DNA of 64,000 bases from Tridacna crocea (lineage: Eukaryota > Mollusca > Bivalvia > Cardiida > Cardiidae). Made by a program: the position numbers and the translations under genes. Where the stretch lies: assembly GCA_943736015.1 (NCBI GenBank), contig OX031064.1:38119361-38183360 (forward strand), written 5' to 3'. The notes under the pieces are model-generated. The model was not told the DNA's origin. It ran no database searches and was given only the letters and a program-made list of their open reading frames with translations. Shown here in pieces: positions 1 through 15,300 of the stretch; position 1 is the first letter of the stretch; each line of letters opens with the position of its first letter.

Positions 1-224
1 TTTACCATACAATCCACACTTTTGATGACCCTGAGAAAGAAGCCTACAGAAAACATTGTGTGAAAAGGAGAAAATGCTGGTATCCAGCATTTTCTCCTTT
101 TCCCACAATATTTTCTACCCCATCAAGGTCAGAAATCATTATACTACCATGATTCAATTTGTTGTCTGCAGGTGCTTTGAATTTGGTCCAGTCCAAAAAA
201 AATTTTTTTTGGTAAAGAGCTAAG
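1..224 (+). mobile_element. piggyBac-type MITE, family A, cut by the window edge
   Basis: Core hairpin ATGCTGGTATCCAGCAT; right end GGTAAAGAGCTAA. The left TTAA is missing. Confidence 0.8.
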
Positions 225-297
225 TAAAATTATCAGCATTCAAAGACCAATCAAGATTTAATTTCATATAAAGTTCAAATTGAAACCATGACCTTAC

Positions 298-389
298 CTG
301 TATGTGTGTTTTACAGAGGTCTATAAACCTGATACGCTGTGTCATTTCTGTAATATCTCTAGCAACTTGACTCATCTGATTTCTTTCAG
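298..389 (-). CDS. KNDC1: KNDC1 exon m: end of coiled coil
   Basis: 92 bp, acceptor ATCACTAG, donor GTAAGG. It encodes ERNQMSQVARDITEMTQRIR and FIDLCKTHIQ. The next exon, expected to lead toward the RasGEF_N and CDC25 domains, is outside the window. Confidence 0.85.
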
Positions 390-3300
390 CTAGTGATTAA
401 AAAAGAAACATTTTAAATAAAAGCTTAACCCATTACCACACAATCCCTACTTTTGACGCCCCTGAGAAAGAAGCCTGTTGAAAACACTGTGGGAAAAGGA
501 GAAAATGCTGGTGACCAGCATTTTCTCCTTTTCCCACAGTGTTTTCTTCCCTTCCCAGAACAAATTTCAATTTTTTAGTCACCTTTATTTTGTCATCTGG
601 AAATGCTTTCGATTTAGACGAGTCTAAAATTTTCTCGTGTGTTAAAGAGTTACATTATTCAATATAAAGTATTTCTGGTATATAACTTGGAACTGACATG
701 TAATTGGAAAACAGTGTCACAATGGTCCCAGTTTCTCACGAGTGTAATACTATCAAATTGGTAACAAAAGGCAACTGCGCTCCTGATGAGCACTTTAACC
801 CATTACCAACAATCCCTACTTTTGATGACCCTGAGAAAGAAGCCTTTAGAAAACATTGTGGGAAAAGGAGAAAATGCTGGTAACCAGCATTTTCTCCTTT
901 TCCCACAATGCTTTCTACCCTTCACAAACAAATTCTAAATTCTGTCACTTTTTTTTTTGTTGTTGTCTGCAAATGCTTTTGATTTAGACAAGCCTGACAT
1001 ATTGTTGTTTGGTAATGAGTTAAGTGCTTTACCACCTAATCACAAGTTTTAACGACACTCAGGAAGTAGCCCTCTGAAAACACAGTGGGGAAAGGAGAAA
1101 ATGCCAGTTTTCAACATTTTCCTCTTTTCCCAGATTGTTTTCTATTCTTTCAAGAATGTATCCCATCAATTGCATCAGATTTAAATTGCCATCTGTGTAT
1201 GTTTTTACTTTCGACTAGACTAATATGTTGTCATCATGTTTGCTGGTAAAACCTCCTGGATTGTGTGGTAAAGGGTTAACTCTTGACACGGCGACAAAAT
1301 TTTTTACTGGTCAAAAATGCTGAAGATAAACTAAACGTTAATCAAATTATAGGATTTGATAACAATAAAATGGCACTGCAAGCATGATGGGAATAGGAGA
1401 AAGAGCTGGTGACCAGCACGTACTGACTGTTTCCCTTGATGTTGTGGTCAAAAGCCTTTTACCTCAGGCAGTTAAACCCTTTCCCAAACAATCCCTGGTT
1501 TTTACTGGTCTGGAATAGTAGGGTTTTGAAAACATTGTGGAAAAAGGAGAAAATGCTGGTAACCAGACTGCAAAGAACGAGCTTTCTGATCTTGGTCTAT
1601 ATGGCCCGCTTTTTTAGTTAAGCTATACAATAAAAATCTACATAAGTTTCAATGGATTGTATTTAGGGCCATTAAAAGTGGTCAAGTTTATTCATTTGGC
1701 GCTGAAAGAGTTAACCCTTTCCCAAACAACAAATTTTGGACTCTTCCAAACTGAAAGAGTTTACAGATGACAATTTTAGATTTTGAGAAAATGGCAGAAA
1801 GTTCTCATAAAGGGTAGAAAACACTGTGAGAAAAGGAGAAATTGCTCGTTAGGAGCAATTTCTCCTTTCCTCACAGTGTTTTCAAAAGACTTTTAATGCA
1901 GACACGTAAAAAGAAAGGCTTGTTTGGGAAAGACTTAAAGATGACTTGATACTGTAACCAAAATGCTGTAATAAAATGACAAATGCAGGAACCCATCATG
2001 TTTTACTCAGAACAATACGTATTTCAAAACTTTCTATCCAACTGGTTGAGCTAGATATCTCAGCCAGTCAGATAGCTAGTTTTGAAACCGAAAATCTGAA
2101 CAATAATTATTAGAATGGTTTGTGAAAACTACTCCAGGCTAGCAGTAACCATGTGTACAGAAGACAAGTTTTACCTTTGGTTATCTTGTCCATTTTCCCA
2201 ATCTCTAGAGGGTTTTTGCTTTGGTCCACCAGGTTTCTATAATATCTCTGGGATTTCTTGCGTAATCTTCGCTCCATCTTCAACTGCTGTTCAAGGGCAG
2301 ATAACTTCCCCTGTAACATCTGGCTGTTCTCCTCATCCTGTCAAAATAGACATGATAACTCACTTTTATCACAGCTACCCATTGATTAACCCTTTCCCAA
2401 ACAAGCCCTTGTTTTTACTTGTCTGCAGTACAAGTCTTTTGAAAACACTGTGGGAAAAGGAGAAATTGCTTGTAACGAGCAATTTCTCCCTCCCTTTCCC
2501 ACAGTGTTTTCTACCCATTTGGAAAACTTTCTGCCATTTTTATCAAATTTGAAATTGTCGTCTGCAAACTCTTTGATTTTGGAAGAGTCTAAAATTTGTC
2601 GTTTGGGAAAGGGTCAACCCCAGCATTTTCTCCTTTACCTACAGTGTTTTAAAAATTCTTCTTTCCCAGCATCGAAAAAACCAGGGATTGTTTGGGAAAG
2701 GATTAAGGGTTGAATGGTTTCCTTTTCAGGGTTATAAAAAAAAAGAGAATTGTTTGGTAATAAGTTAATGGAATTTCTAAGTTCCTGGGCAAACCATAAT
2801 CATGTGATCTGAGGTTAAAATCAAGATAAAACAGTTACTTACAATATCTTGCATGAAGCGTTCCATCTCTGGTGTCATACAGAGTTGAATCATAGCCCAG
2901 TGATACACCACATGCCCTTTCTTCTCCACAGGTATTGAGTCAGAATCCCTGGCGATATCTGACTGACTGCTACTGTGTGACGACATACTGACCTCTCTTG
3001 ATAGACCTGTCATGTTATTACTTTGGCTATCACGGTGACCTGACAATCCATTTGTCTGTCTCTGATAGTTGTGAACTGACCTATTTTGGGAGGAAGAATT
3101 TTGCAATCTTCCATCAAAAGAAGAACTTAAAGAATTTGGTACACTTGATCTTTTTCTGTTCATTAGCGCACCATCTGCAGAGTTTTGTCTGTTTATAAGA
3201 GTATTATTTTCAGGCAAGGAAAGCATTTGATTATCTGAGTTATGACTACTATTGATATTGTCTCCATTTCTTCTGAATGATTTTATGTTTGAAACACTAC

Positions 3301-6300
3301 CATTATCCTCTGGCACATTTAAACTTGGAACCAGTTCAAAAGTTCCTGTTCCCTCTAACAAATTATTGGAAGATGAACTTTTCTTTCTATCCAGTTCATG
3401 TTTGGATTTCTTCTTTCTCCTTTTTTCAAAATGTTCATTGTCAGAAGAATCTGAGGTATCATGATAGTGGTCGGTTCTTGGCACAAAGGAAGAATGAGGT
3501 CTTTGTGTTCCTACTTTATCAGGAAGCAATCTGTTTTGAGTTCTCTCCCTTGAGTTTTCATTGTTCTCTGATAGACTGGAATCGTCATCATCATTTGGCC
3601 TTTGTGAGGATTTTCTAGGTACAGGTGGTTTTCTGGAATTGAGCCTGTTAAATAAAAATACACACATGTTTTTCAAGATCTTTATGGATCTTTTTCTAAA
3701 TTTACTGTTTTACGTTCATTTTATTATTATGACTGAAATCTTAACTTTTAGGTCCCTGAGTTTTAATTCCCCTTCCCACTGTAAAATAATGTAGATTCTT
3801 AAAGAGAAAGGAGCAACTGCTTGAGCATCTTTGCAAGCCAAGGATACAAAGGTAGTACACTTGGCCGCTTGCCTCTTTAAAAATCGAAGCTCCCGTTGCG
3901 CCATTTCATTGGATGCGATCAAAACCCACCGCGTCCAACTAAACCATCCGTAACAAGAAATCTTTTGCAAAACAGAAAACAATAATGGCGACGCCCATCA
4001 AAAAAGTTGTCGTGTTTGTGACAAACATTTGCCAAAAAAGAGTAGACAATTGGTATTTAATGAGTTATTTATAGTTCAAGATAAATTATATGAAATATTA
4101 GGACAGGTTCCACAGCCAAATAATTGCGAATCATCGTATGTCTGTTAATCTTGTTTTTGATGTGATGAATCTGAAAGCACAGCCATATTTGATGCATAGT
4201 CTAACAAATTCAATCATGAGCATTCTGATTGGTCAGAAATAACATCAGCAAAGGTTACGCAACTCGCGATATTCGATAGGTGGTGCAGAGGGAGTTTTGA
4301 TTTTTAAAGAGGCTAGCGGCCAAGGGTAAGTAAACTCGGTTTGCAAAGATGCTGCATGAGCCAAGAATTTCTTTTTTCTCAGGTTTCCATATCATCACAA
4401 GTAAAAGAGTTTTACCTTTCCTTCACATCTTTCTCCAATGTGGTACTAAATCCTGATCCTGAAGAAGCCTTTTGAAAACATTGTGGGAAAAGAATAAAAT
4501 GCTGGTAATGTTTGCCAGTCATTCTTGTCACTCATGCAACTTTGAAACTTTGCAAATCTGTTCAAGCAATCTGTGAAGGATGCATTTTCATGTGCCTGGT
4601 CGCATTTATATTTGGACACTCCTCTACTAATTACTGCAATCCAGTGTACCTTGATACATACTGTACATACAAATGGCACTTACTTTGTGGTAGAGGGTGG
4701 TCTATTACCATTTACTGCCTTGTACAAATTGGCCAACAGTCCTGCTCCCCAGTAGAGGTCACTGTACTTCTCACTTATGGCACTTATAAAGGTTTCCCAT
4801 TTCAGCATGCCCAGGGAAGCAATGTACTCAGCTGTAAAAATACAATTCTAACATGACACGCGAATTCGGCTCTATAAACACAGTGCAAGGAAAGCGTGGT
4901 AAAATCTGTGACAATCCACGTAGAGTGACGTCATTCTTTATCGAGTGACGTCATTCAATGAGTGGGTTATTCAATGGAACATAGTCTTTATCCGCGTTTT
5001 TACTCTAAGTCTGAAATTGTTTTCCTTTCATTAAGAAATTGGCCATGTTAGAATCAAAATAATCTTCTTTCTATCATGGTTTGTCATTCAATAAACCACA
5101 TTGTGAGTTGTGAGCCGCAATGAATAAACCACTCGGGCTATTGCCCTTGTGGATTATTTATTGTGCCTCATAACTCACAACTGCTATTGATGAATATCAG
5201 CAATCTGTGCATGTTTCACAACACTCTATCCCAACATTTGTCACACAAACATGAAAAAGATTAACAGACAAACAGACAGATGGACAATGGAAACCAGGCA
5301 ATAGAATATGATCAATATATGTGCAATGTTTCAATACAATTGAAGGAAAACTGTAGGAGGAGTTTGCAACACAAAATTACTAGTATTTTGTACACAGACA
5401 AACACACGGACAGACAGACACAAGGACAGACAGGCTGATTCCAGTAAATCCCTGAAAACGTTCGTTTTGTGTGGGAATAATACCATAGTTTGTTGAACAA
5501 CAAATCAAGATAGAAAGAAAATTATTTCTTAACCCTTTTCCAAACAACAAATTTTGGACCCTTCCAGACCGAAAGAGTTTGCAGACGACAATTTCAGATT
5601 TGGAGAAAATTGCAGAAAGTTCTCAAAAAAGGTAGAAAACACTGTGGGAAAATGAGAAATTGCTCGTTACGAGCAATTTCTCCTTTTCCCACAGTGTTTT
5701 CAAAGACTTTTACTGCAGACACGTAAAAACCAGGGCTTGTTTGGGAAAGGGTTAATTACATGCAATTCTAAATTCAGAAAAAAATTTACCCATAGCTAGA
5801 TCTTCAACTCCGTTTTCCATGTACCCATCAAATGCAAACTCCTCTCGGAGCAAATGTACAATTTTTCCAAGAGCTCTAGGCTGTTTTCCACTCATGTTAC
5901 TATTCAACAACCTATCCATCAAACTTACATCAACTGACGGATGTGATTTCATACCTACAAAATTCATACCACTGACACCACTGTCTTTCGAAGGTGACGG
6001 TGAAGATGAATTTGAATGAGTTCGTACTCTGTTTTCTGGGGAACGATTATTTATTCTATCAGTAAATTGTCCATTTTGTACCACATATCCCTGGTGACTG
6101 TTTACCCTCTGTGTACTAATAAATGAATCATCATACACATAGCCTGATGGAAGTTTATTGGAAAGACTAGAGCCTGGTTTATGCTTTGCCTGATCATCCT
6201 CTGTTGAAAATGAAAGATCAGATTTATTAAGCGCACGATCAGATTTCCACTTTTGTAAACCTAAACTGTCCTTAGTTCCACCTGAATCATACTGTATTGG

Positions 6301-9300
6301 TGAAGGCCGTCCTAAATTTTTGGCACGAATATTTGCAGTTTTCTGCACTAAGTCTTTGGCTGTTCTCCCGTGTATTCCCTTAGGTTTGGACCCAGTTGGA
6401 TCAGATATTGCACTTGTATTACTTACATCACTATGATTATGAATACTTTTAGGGGATATACAGGGGCTAGGTCCTTCCCTAACAACAGAACTTGTTCCAA
6501 TAGGAGAGGTAAAATCCATACCACTGTTGCTACGACCACTACCACTGTTGCTATGGACACTGATGGGTCGTAAGGGTACAACTGGAATCAACTGTAACAG
6601 TCCACTAACAGGATCCTGTTGAAACTGGAACTGTGGGAGTCCTGTGATCACATTTCCTCCATACTGATGTAGAGGTAGTGTCATGGTCTGGCCTAACAGT
6701 TGAGATTGTAACTGTGAGGACAATGTGGGCAAGATATGACCTTGTGACAGCTGTGACTGACCAGATGTTATGGTCATATCTAGTTCAGCACTACTGTCAG
6801 GGTTGTCTGGTTTAGCACCAGAATTAGTTTGTCCTTGACCTTCTGGTCCCTGACCCATTTGACTTTTCAGATATTGAGCTATAGCTGATGCCAGTATCTG
6901 AGTATCTGGAGCATTTCCTTGTTTCTGTATCTCTTTCAGCAATGACTCTAAGTCATCCTTAGAAGCACCTTGTTTGTCAGACTTCTCTTCTGATTTAGAG
7001 GTCGTTTTCTGACTTGAAGGAAGAGACCTCTTAGAAGAACTTGATTTTTTGGCACCTTTGGATGATTCTGCTGGTTTGTCTTCATTTTCAATTTCCTTTG
7101 CCATAGTAGGTTGTCTGTGTTTCATTAAGTTTTTCTTGAGCTCTTTTAGCTTTTTTACAACTTCTTTATCACTATCATTTGGATTATCACTGGGACTTAT
7201 CTTTTTTGGAGAACTCCCTTCTCCTTTTCCAGAATTGGCTTTCTGTTTATCAGATGATTTCTCCTTTGGCTTCTTTCCTTCCTCTTTTAAACTTTCTAGC
7301 TTTTCATTGGCTGCCTTCTCTGTTTGCTGCAGTATTATTGGTTTGAAATGTGTAGCAGGAGAAGAAAATGCACTAGGAATTCTTGGCTCAGGAACTTCTG
7401 GAAGTTTCTTTGGCACTGGACAGAAGGCCCCTCCACCATTGGTCCCAATAGGAGCAGGTTTGATTGGTTGAAACCCTCCAACACCACCAGTGGGTTTAAA
7501 AGCAGAGGGTTTTGCCAAGCCGGTGTTATTAGTTTCACTGACAGACTGTTGTTCCTGCACTGCCTTCTGTTGAATTTCATCTTTGTGTCTGAGGGAAGGT
7601 TTTTCTTCTCTATCACTCTGAAAAATAGAAGAACAATATTACCAAGTCTTTTTTTGAGTTGGTATTTTGTAAGGCTAGAAATAGTATGTTCAACTGTTAA
7701 CTACATTTAGATTAGTCAATATTTAACCCTTTACTCCATAGATACTCATTTCGACACATTGCTTGTAGGAGCCTTTAGAAAACATTGTGACAAAAGGTGA
7801 AATTGCTCGTGATGAGCAATTTCACCTTTTGTCGAAATGTTTTCTATGCTATCAAAAGGTGTCATATACACATAAGAAACGGCTTCATCCTTGCTGTTAT
7901 TTAGGGTCATTTAGAGATACCATAGAAGTACCTAATGGGGTAAAGGGTTAAATCATTTGCAGAAAACTAATTACATGTAGCTCAAATGATTTTACAATCA
8001 TCTTTGGAAAGATAAAAAAATATTGTGGGAAAAGGAGAAAATGCTGGTTACCTCTTTTATGAAATGAGTTTTTAAAAATGCTTTCAATATAGAAAAGATA
8101 AAGATTATCGTCTCATAAAGAGATAAGTTAAAACACTCTAGGAATATTTTAATGATTTGAACTTTTATTTGATAACTTTGATATAAACATTACTAAATTT
8201 TTACCTACCAAAGATTTAAAAGCATCCTGAAACACCCTCGCACAAATTGTGTCAGAACTTGTTCCATTGCTGTGCTGAGCACATACCTGAAATTTAAGCA
8301 AACAAACATGTTTTTTTTTCTTTAAAATTTAACTCATTACCAAACGACAATATTTTAGGCTGGCCCAAATTGAAAGCATTTGCAGACGACAAAATAAAAG
8401 TGACTGAAACTTTGAAATTTGTTTTGTGTAGGGTAGAAAACATTGTGAGAAAAGGAGAAAATGCTGGTTACCAGTATTTTCTCCTTTTCCCACAATGTTT
8501 TCTAAAGGCTTCTTTCTCAGGGGCGTCAAAAGTAGGGATTGTATGGTAATGGGTTAAGCAAACAGACATGGTTTTTGTTTTCTTTTTAATAATCAAAGTT
8601 TTCAATGACTATTTCAAACTTCTAATGAATAATCTTATGTTAAAAAAAAGTGGGGAATTTCAAAACAACAAGACAAAGTATACAGAGCTAACTAAAACAT
8701 TATTAGTTTAAACATATTTATTTTACATCGATTGAGAAACAAGTTCTTACAACTTATACCAATCTCTCTCGATTCTGCTTCCAGAACTACACCAGTACTC
8801 GCGCCTAACATGTGGGCCAATGAAAAATCCCAAAGTTGACACCCGCTCCTGGGTATTGAACTCAAGACCTTTAGGTTATGAAGCCGACGCTCTACCTCAC
8901 GACCACGGACTCCACCAAAACATCATTAACATACTTTTCTAATAAATTAGTGGAAATATATCTTAAATTTTCAATGCAGCCAACATTTGTATATTTTCAT
9001 TACAATTGTTTCACTGTACTTAAATTTGGAGACCGCTTCCTAAACAGGTCACTTATGAATGCATTTCTGAGTTGGTCATGAAGCAGAGAACCAGTTACTT
9101 TTTTTATCAACTGTGATTCTTCAGGTTTGAAAACCACCTCACTTTTTTCATGTCAAACACTGTTGATAGCATTTCTAACCAGTGTTTGTGTGTGATAGGC
9201 TAATTATTAAATTCAATAGAGAAAAATACAATCAAAGTAACATTGGTACGCTATAACATGAATCAAGGAAAGTGGGAGCTGTGTCTGGCACTGTGCCAGA

Positions 9301-12300
9301 AAATGTGGAGGATTATTCACACAAGTGCGGGATTCCTGCAATCCCACGGCAAAGATGAAGAAACACTGTTCAATGCAGTCTGATCTTAATCTACATCATC
9401 TGCTATAGCAAAGAAAGCTGATTAACCCTTTACTCCATAGATACTCATTTCTATGCATTGCTTGTAGGAGCCTTTGGAAAACATTGTGGCAAAAGGTGAA
9501 ATTGCTCGTGACGAGCAATTTCACCTTTTGTCACAATGTTTTCTGTGCTATGAAAAGGTGTCATAAGAAATGGTTTCATCCTTGCTGTTATTTAGGGTCA
9601 ATTAGAGATACCATAGAAATGCTCATCCTTGCTGTTATTTAGGGTCAATTAGAGATACCATAGAAATGCCTTATGGGGCAAAGAGCTATAGCACATTAAG
9701 GGTTAAAATGCGTTAGTAGACAGGGTAACTACATGCACTTTGAGTCTAACTATCTTCAAAGGTTAGTTTTAGAATAAGCTTGCAAAGTAGTGTTTGACAA
9801 TTCCTAATAGCAAAGGCATAATTATTCCTTTATTTGATGCTGGTAAATTTATTTCTATAGGATCCATTTGTAGAATCACATGTTGATAATACAAAACTAC
9901 TTTACCATCAAACCTTTATTAAGAATTTTGCCATGTAAGAAACCTGCCGAAACCCACATTAATGACCATTTTTAACAATGCTTTCAACCCATTTATAAAC
10001 AATTTCATTATGAAAGCCACATTTAGTTTGTCATTTGCAAAGTTTTTAATATGGATAAGTAAAAAATTTTGTTACTTAGGAAAGAATTAATAATACCAAA
10101 CAAAAAGATACTGTTAAGAATATCACCACATACCAAAACATACCATTAGTTAGAGCAACACACACAACTAAGATCATTTGATTATATTACCATGCATGGC
10201 AACAAACCATTAATTACATCATTATATTACAACACACAAAAATATCCCATTAATTTTATTGCCATACATGGATATCCCAATAATCGTATCAACACAAACT
10301 AAAGTGTGCTATCGGTTTATGTATTAATCCTTTCCCAAACAGCAAATTTTGGACCAGACTAAATTGAAAGCATTTTGCAGATGACATATTAACAGTTGCT
10401 AAAAAGATGATTTTTCTATATGATAGGGTAGAAAACATTGTGGGAAAAGGAGAAAATGCTGGTTACCAGCATTTTCATCTTTTCCCACAATGTTTTCAAA
10501 AGGCTTCTATTCCTGACCCATAATCAAAGCATTGAGAACGCTGAAGTGGTATTTGTCAAGGAAACCCATTGCGTGGAATCAATAGTTTGAAAGAAAAAGA
10601 GACATATTGTTCAAATATTGGCTTAAAAGCAAATGAATACCTTTTCGGTTGAAGGGAGAGTACTCATGTACCTTAAAACTATAATTTTGAAATATCTTTC
10701 GATCTATAAATATTCATGAGCAATCAAATGGAGTAGCGCGCAATCATAGGACGAACAAGTCATGGAACGAATTGGTTTTGGAACGAGAAAGTCCAGGGTC
10801 AGTAGGCAAATTTGTATCATTGCGCCTATAAAAGGCTATGAGCGAGAGAAGCTTTTTTCAATCAAAAATAAATATCTCAACGATCGATGGCCTCGCCCAA
10901 TGTATTTTAAAATGCCATTTCAAATTACATATTTGTGTGCCACCGAAAAACTCATTTGCCTGAGAAAGAATGAGTTTAACTGGTTTTATTTCCTTTGGCT
11001 TTGCACAAAATAAGATACATGGTTGTCAAAATTCTATCTTGAACTCATAGTGGTATTGTCTTCGACAAATACCACAAAAACCAAGGATTGTTCTGGAAAG
11101 GGTTAAATTACTACACATCACCTATTATACCATTAATTCCACAACCACACACCAAAGCAAACTTATTTAACTCTTTACCATGGTTCAAAGTTTTACCCTT
11201 GTTCAAACCTAAAGCATATGCAAATGCCCTTTTAAGTGTGGCTAAAATTTTGGAAGTAGTCTTTGACAGGGTAGAAAACGGTGTGAAAAAATAAGAAAAT
11301 GCTGGTTGTCACCGAATTTTCCTTTTCCCACCATGTTTCCAAAAGCTATCTTTCTCAAGTTTTTCAAAGTTAGGATTATGTGGTAAAGAGTTAAAATAAA
11401 ATAGTCATTACAGAACATACTTTGGAAATGTCTGTCAACTCTGGACGTTTTGCTGGATTACTATCGGCAAGAAATGTGAGCAACTCTTTCAGGTCTTGGC
11501 TTACACTCAGTGATGAAAATGCAGAATATTTTTTACCCGCAGCACATCTTAGAGTGACACTTAGTCCATACAAACATGTCTAAAAAAGTAATAATACTTT
11601 TCATTCACATAATACCATAATAATATAATTACATATACCTCTCTATATCACAATCTATTCTTCATTTTATTTACTGGTACACAGTTTTGGTACAAAATGT
11701 ACATGATATGCAAGCTGCTCTTTCTTAGTGCTCTCCACACCTTATCTCTTTACCAAACAACATAATTTTAGACACAAGCAAATTAAGACAAAAAGCTCAA
11801 AGAGTAAAATATATTTTTGAAAAAGCTGGTCACCTGCAATTTCTCCTTTTCCCAAATTTTATTTAATAGCCCTCTTTCCCAAGGTAGTTAAAACTTGGAA
11901 TTTTTTGGTAAAGGATTAAGTCAACTCTTAGTGAATTTTGACTGATGACAGAAATTTAGACTTTTCAATATTTGAAAAAACATTTGCAAACACATGAAAT
12001 GTATCTCCAATAAAAGGATTGGTTGTACGAAAATGGAAAAATACTTGTTACCAGCTTTCTTCCCTCCACATTTTCACAGTATTTTCAAGAGCTGTTTTTC
12101 CTTCGGGTAGGAAAATTTGATATGGAATTAAATCTAAAAAACTTTATTCAATCCAATTCTGTATACCAGTAACTAATTTGGTTCTATAGTTTCTGAATTG
12201 CATAGGACTATGTACATGTACACTAAATTGCAGCAAGCAGAATGATGTATTGATATTTAACTCTTTACCAAACAACACAATTTTAGACTGGTCCAAATTG

Positions 12301-15300
12301 AGAGCATTTGCAGGCGACAAAATGAAAATGACTAAAAATTTGAAATTTGTCTTGTGAAGAGTGGAAAATATTGTGGGAAAAGGAGAAAATGCTGGTTATC
12401 AGCATTTTCTCCTGTTCCCACAATGTTTTCTAAAGGCTTCTTTCTCTGGGTCGTCAAAAGTAGGGATTGTGTGGTAATTGGTTGAGTTGGCAGCTCTTAT
12501 ATATGCATTAGAAATAAAGCTCTAGGACTGACAGCAAAATTAAAGATGAATGAGTTAAAAATACAGAAAATGACTCTGGTTAATGTTATACAGTTGTCAT
12601 AATCTATAGTCTCCATAAAATGAGGTTTTCAGTGTTCTAGAAGGCAATGCTGTAGATACTCTTTGCAAATTTTGTCCAAATTCTTCACTAAACAATCCAG
12701 CATGTTTAAGAACTTGAGAAAGTGGACTTAGGTTCCATCCCTCTTCAAAAAACAATTTTTGCTGTTTTTTTAGCCACATTAATTTTGTCATCTGCAAATG
12801 TCTTCAATTTGGAGAAGTCTGAACTTCACACTAAACTGCGAAGTTTAAATTGTTTTCACATGACAAAATTTTAGACTTACTTAAATTGAAAACCTTTGCA
12901 GGTGACAAATTTAACCCATTACCACACAATCCCTACTTTTGACGCCCCTGAGAAAGAAGCCTTTTGAAAACACTGTAGGAAAAAGAGAAAATGCTGGTAA
13001 CCAGCATTTTCTCCTTTTCCCACAGTGTTTTCTACCCTTCCCAGAACCAATTTCAATTTTTCAGTCACCTTTATATTGTCGTCTGCAAATGCTTTCATTT
13101 TGAACCAGTCTAAAATGTTGTTGTGTGGTAAAGAGTTAATGTGGCTAGAATGATAGACAAAATTGTAATCTTATGAACAGGACAGTTTGCAACAAATTCA
13201 TAGCTCAAATACAAACCGCACCTGGAAAAGATCCTAGTTTTTCAAGTTTTAAAAGATTAATACTGTAACCAACTAGCAAAAGACAATTCTCCCTAAAGCA
13301 GCCATTTGGTACTGGATTTTTATGGGATGAAGTTATGCAGTAAAGAAGGAGTCATCTCCCATAAAAGCTGTCTTTCTGTGGTCATCTAAACTTGGTATTC
13401 TGAGATAAACAGATAATCAATTAATTCTACTAAGTTTTCTAAAAAGCTATGTAGAATGTACTTACAGGATTTATGGACAAACCTTACCTTTTCAGACAGT
13501 TCTCCCTTAGACTGAAGTTCAGGAGCCATAAAAATAACCTCCAGGGGTTTTTCTTCCGGGATGGCTTTGAAAGACACATTTCCTGATTCCCTTATCAATA
13601 GTGTATCAGGTGAAAGATATGCAGCTGTAAAAGAAAATTCAATGACTTCAATGTACCCGAATAGGGAAGCTTTTTTGAGTGTACCTTTGGTGCTTGTTTA
13701 AACCTTTACCAGATGACAAAATTTAAGCCTTGTCAAAATTGAAACCATTTTGCAGACGACAATTTTAATGTGGCTAAAACAGTGCAATCATTTTGTGATG
13801 GAGTAGAAAACACTTTGGAAAAAGGAAAAAATGCTGGTTACCAGCATTTTATCCTTTTCCCAAAATGTTTTCCAAAGGCTTCGTTTCCAGGGTCCTCAAA
13901 AGTTGTCAATGTGTGGTAAAGGGTTAAAACTTTATAGCAAAAACACAAGTTTCAACCATCATAATAAAGTCTACTATAAAAAAAAAAAAAACGTTGTTGG
14001 AAAAGGAGAAAATGATCGTAACCTTTTCACAGCCAGCTAAAATCAAGATTTGTTGTCTGCCCTTGCATCAATTTCAGAGAGGTCTAATATTTTTCATTTC
14101 GGCAAGATTTAACACTTACACTGCTGAAGCATGACTCGCAAACCTTTTGCGGACTGTATAGATCAAGATGAGATGCTACAGAACATGTTGTCTGATCTTG
14201 GATCTACATTGTCTAAGGAGAAGAAGTTTCTTTTTTAAACAAGAGGACCATGATGGTCCTATATCACTCACCTGAGTACTAAGCAGTAAATGTCTACAAT
14301 GAAGATAAATACCAAATATCAAAGTTTAAGGCGAAATAATTCTGATTTCCTTGTTTGTTCTTATGTTTCAAACTTGTGACCCCCAGGGAGGGACCAGTTT
14401 TGACCCCAGGGGCATCATATGAACAATCTTGGTAGAGGTCCACTAGGAGATGCTACATACCAAATATCAAAGCTCTGCACCTTCTACTTTAAGAGAAGAA
14501 GAATTTTATAGTTTTCCTTCTTTGTTCCTATGTTTCAAACTTGTGACCCTCGGGGCAGGGCCAGTTTTGACCCCAGGGGCATCATATGAACAATCTTGGT
14601 AGAGGTCCACCAGGAGAAGTTACATACCAAATATCAAAGGTCTGCACCTTCTAGTTTTAGAAAAAAAGAAAAGATTTTAAAAGTTTTCCTTCTTTGTTCC
14701 TATGTTTCTAACTTATGACCCCAAGGGAGGGGCCAGTTTTGATCCCAGGGGCATCATATGAACAATCTTGGTAGATGTCTACTGGAAGATGCTAAATACC
14801 AAATATCAACGCAGTGCACCTCCTAGTTTCAGAGAAGAAGATTTTTGAAGTTATCCTTCTTTGTTTCGATGTTTCAAACTTGTGACCCCCTGGGAGGGGC
14901 CAGTTTTGACCCCAGGGGCATGATATGTACAATCATGGTAGATGTTCACTAAGAGATGCTACATACCAAATATCAAAGCTCTGCAACTTCTAGTTTCAGA
15001 GAAGAAGATTTTTAAAGTTTTCCTTCTTTGTTCCTATGTTTCAAACTTGTGACCCCCAGGGAGGGACCAGTTTTGACCCCAGGGGCATCATATGAACAAA
15101 CTTGGTAGAGGTCCACTAGGAGATCTTACATACTAAATATCAAAGCTCTGCACCTTCTAGTTTCAGAGAAGAAGGTTTTTAAAGTTTTCCTTCTTTGTTC
15201 CTATGTTTCAAACTTGTGACCCCCGGGGCAGGGCTAGTTTTGACCCCAGGGGCATCATATGAACAAACTTGGTAGAGGTCCACTAGGAGATCTTACATAC

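Noticed and set aside
5200-5440. ACAGACAGA-rich stretch
   Set aside because: Short low-complexity run of a kind common at the ends of mollusc repeats; no defined borders here.
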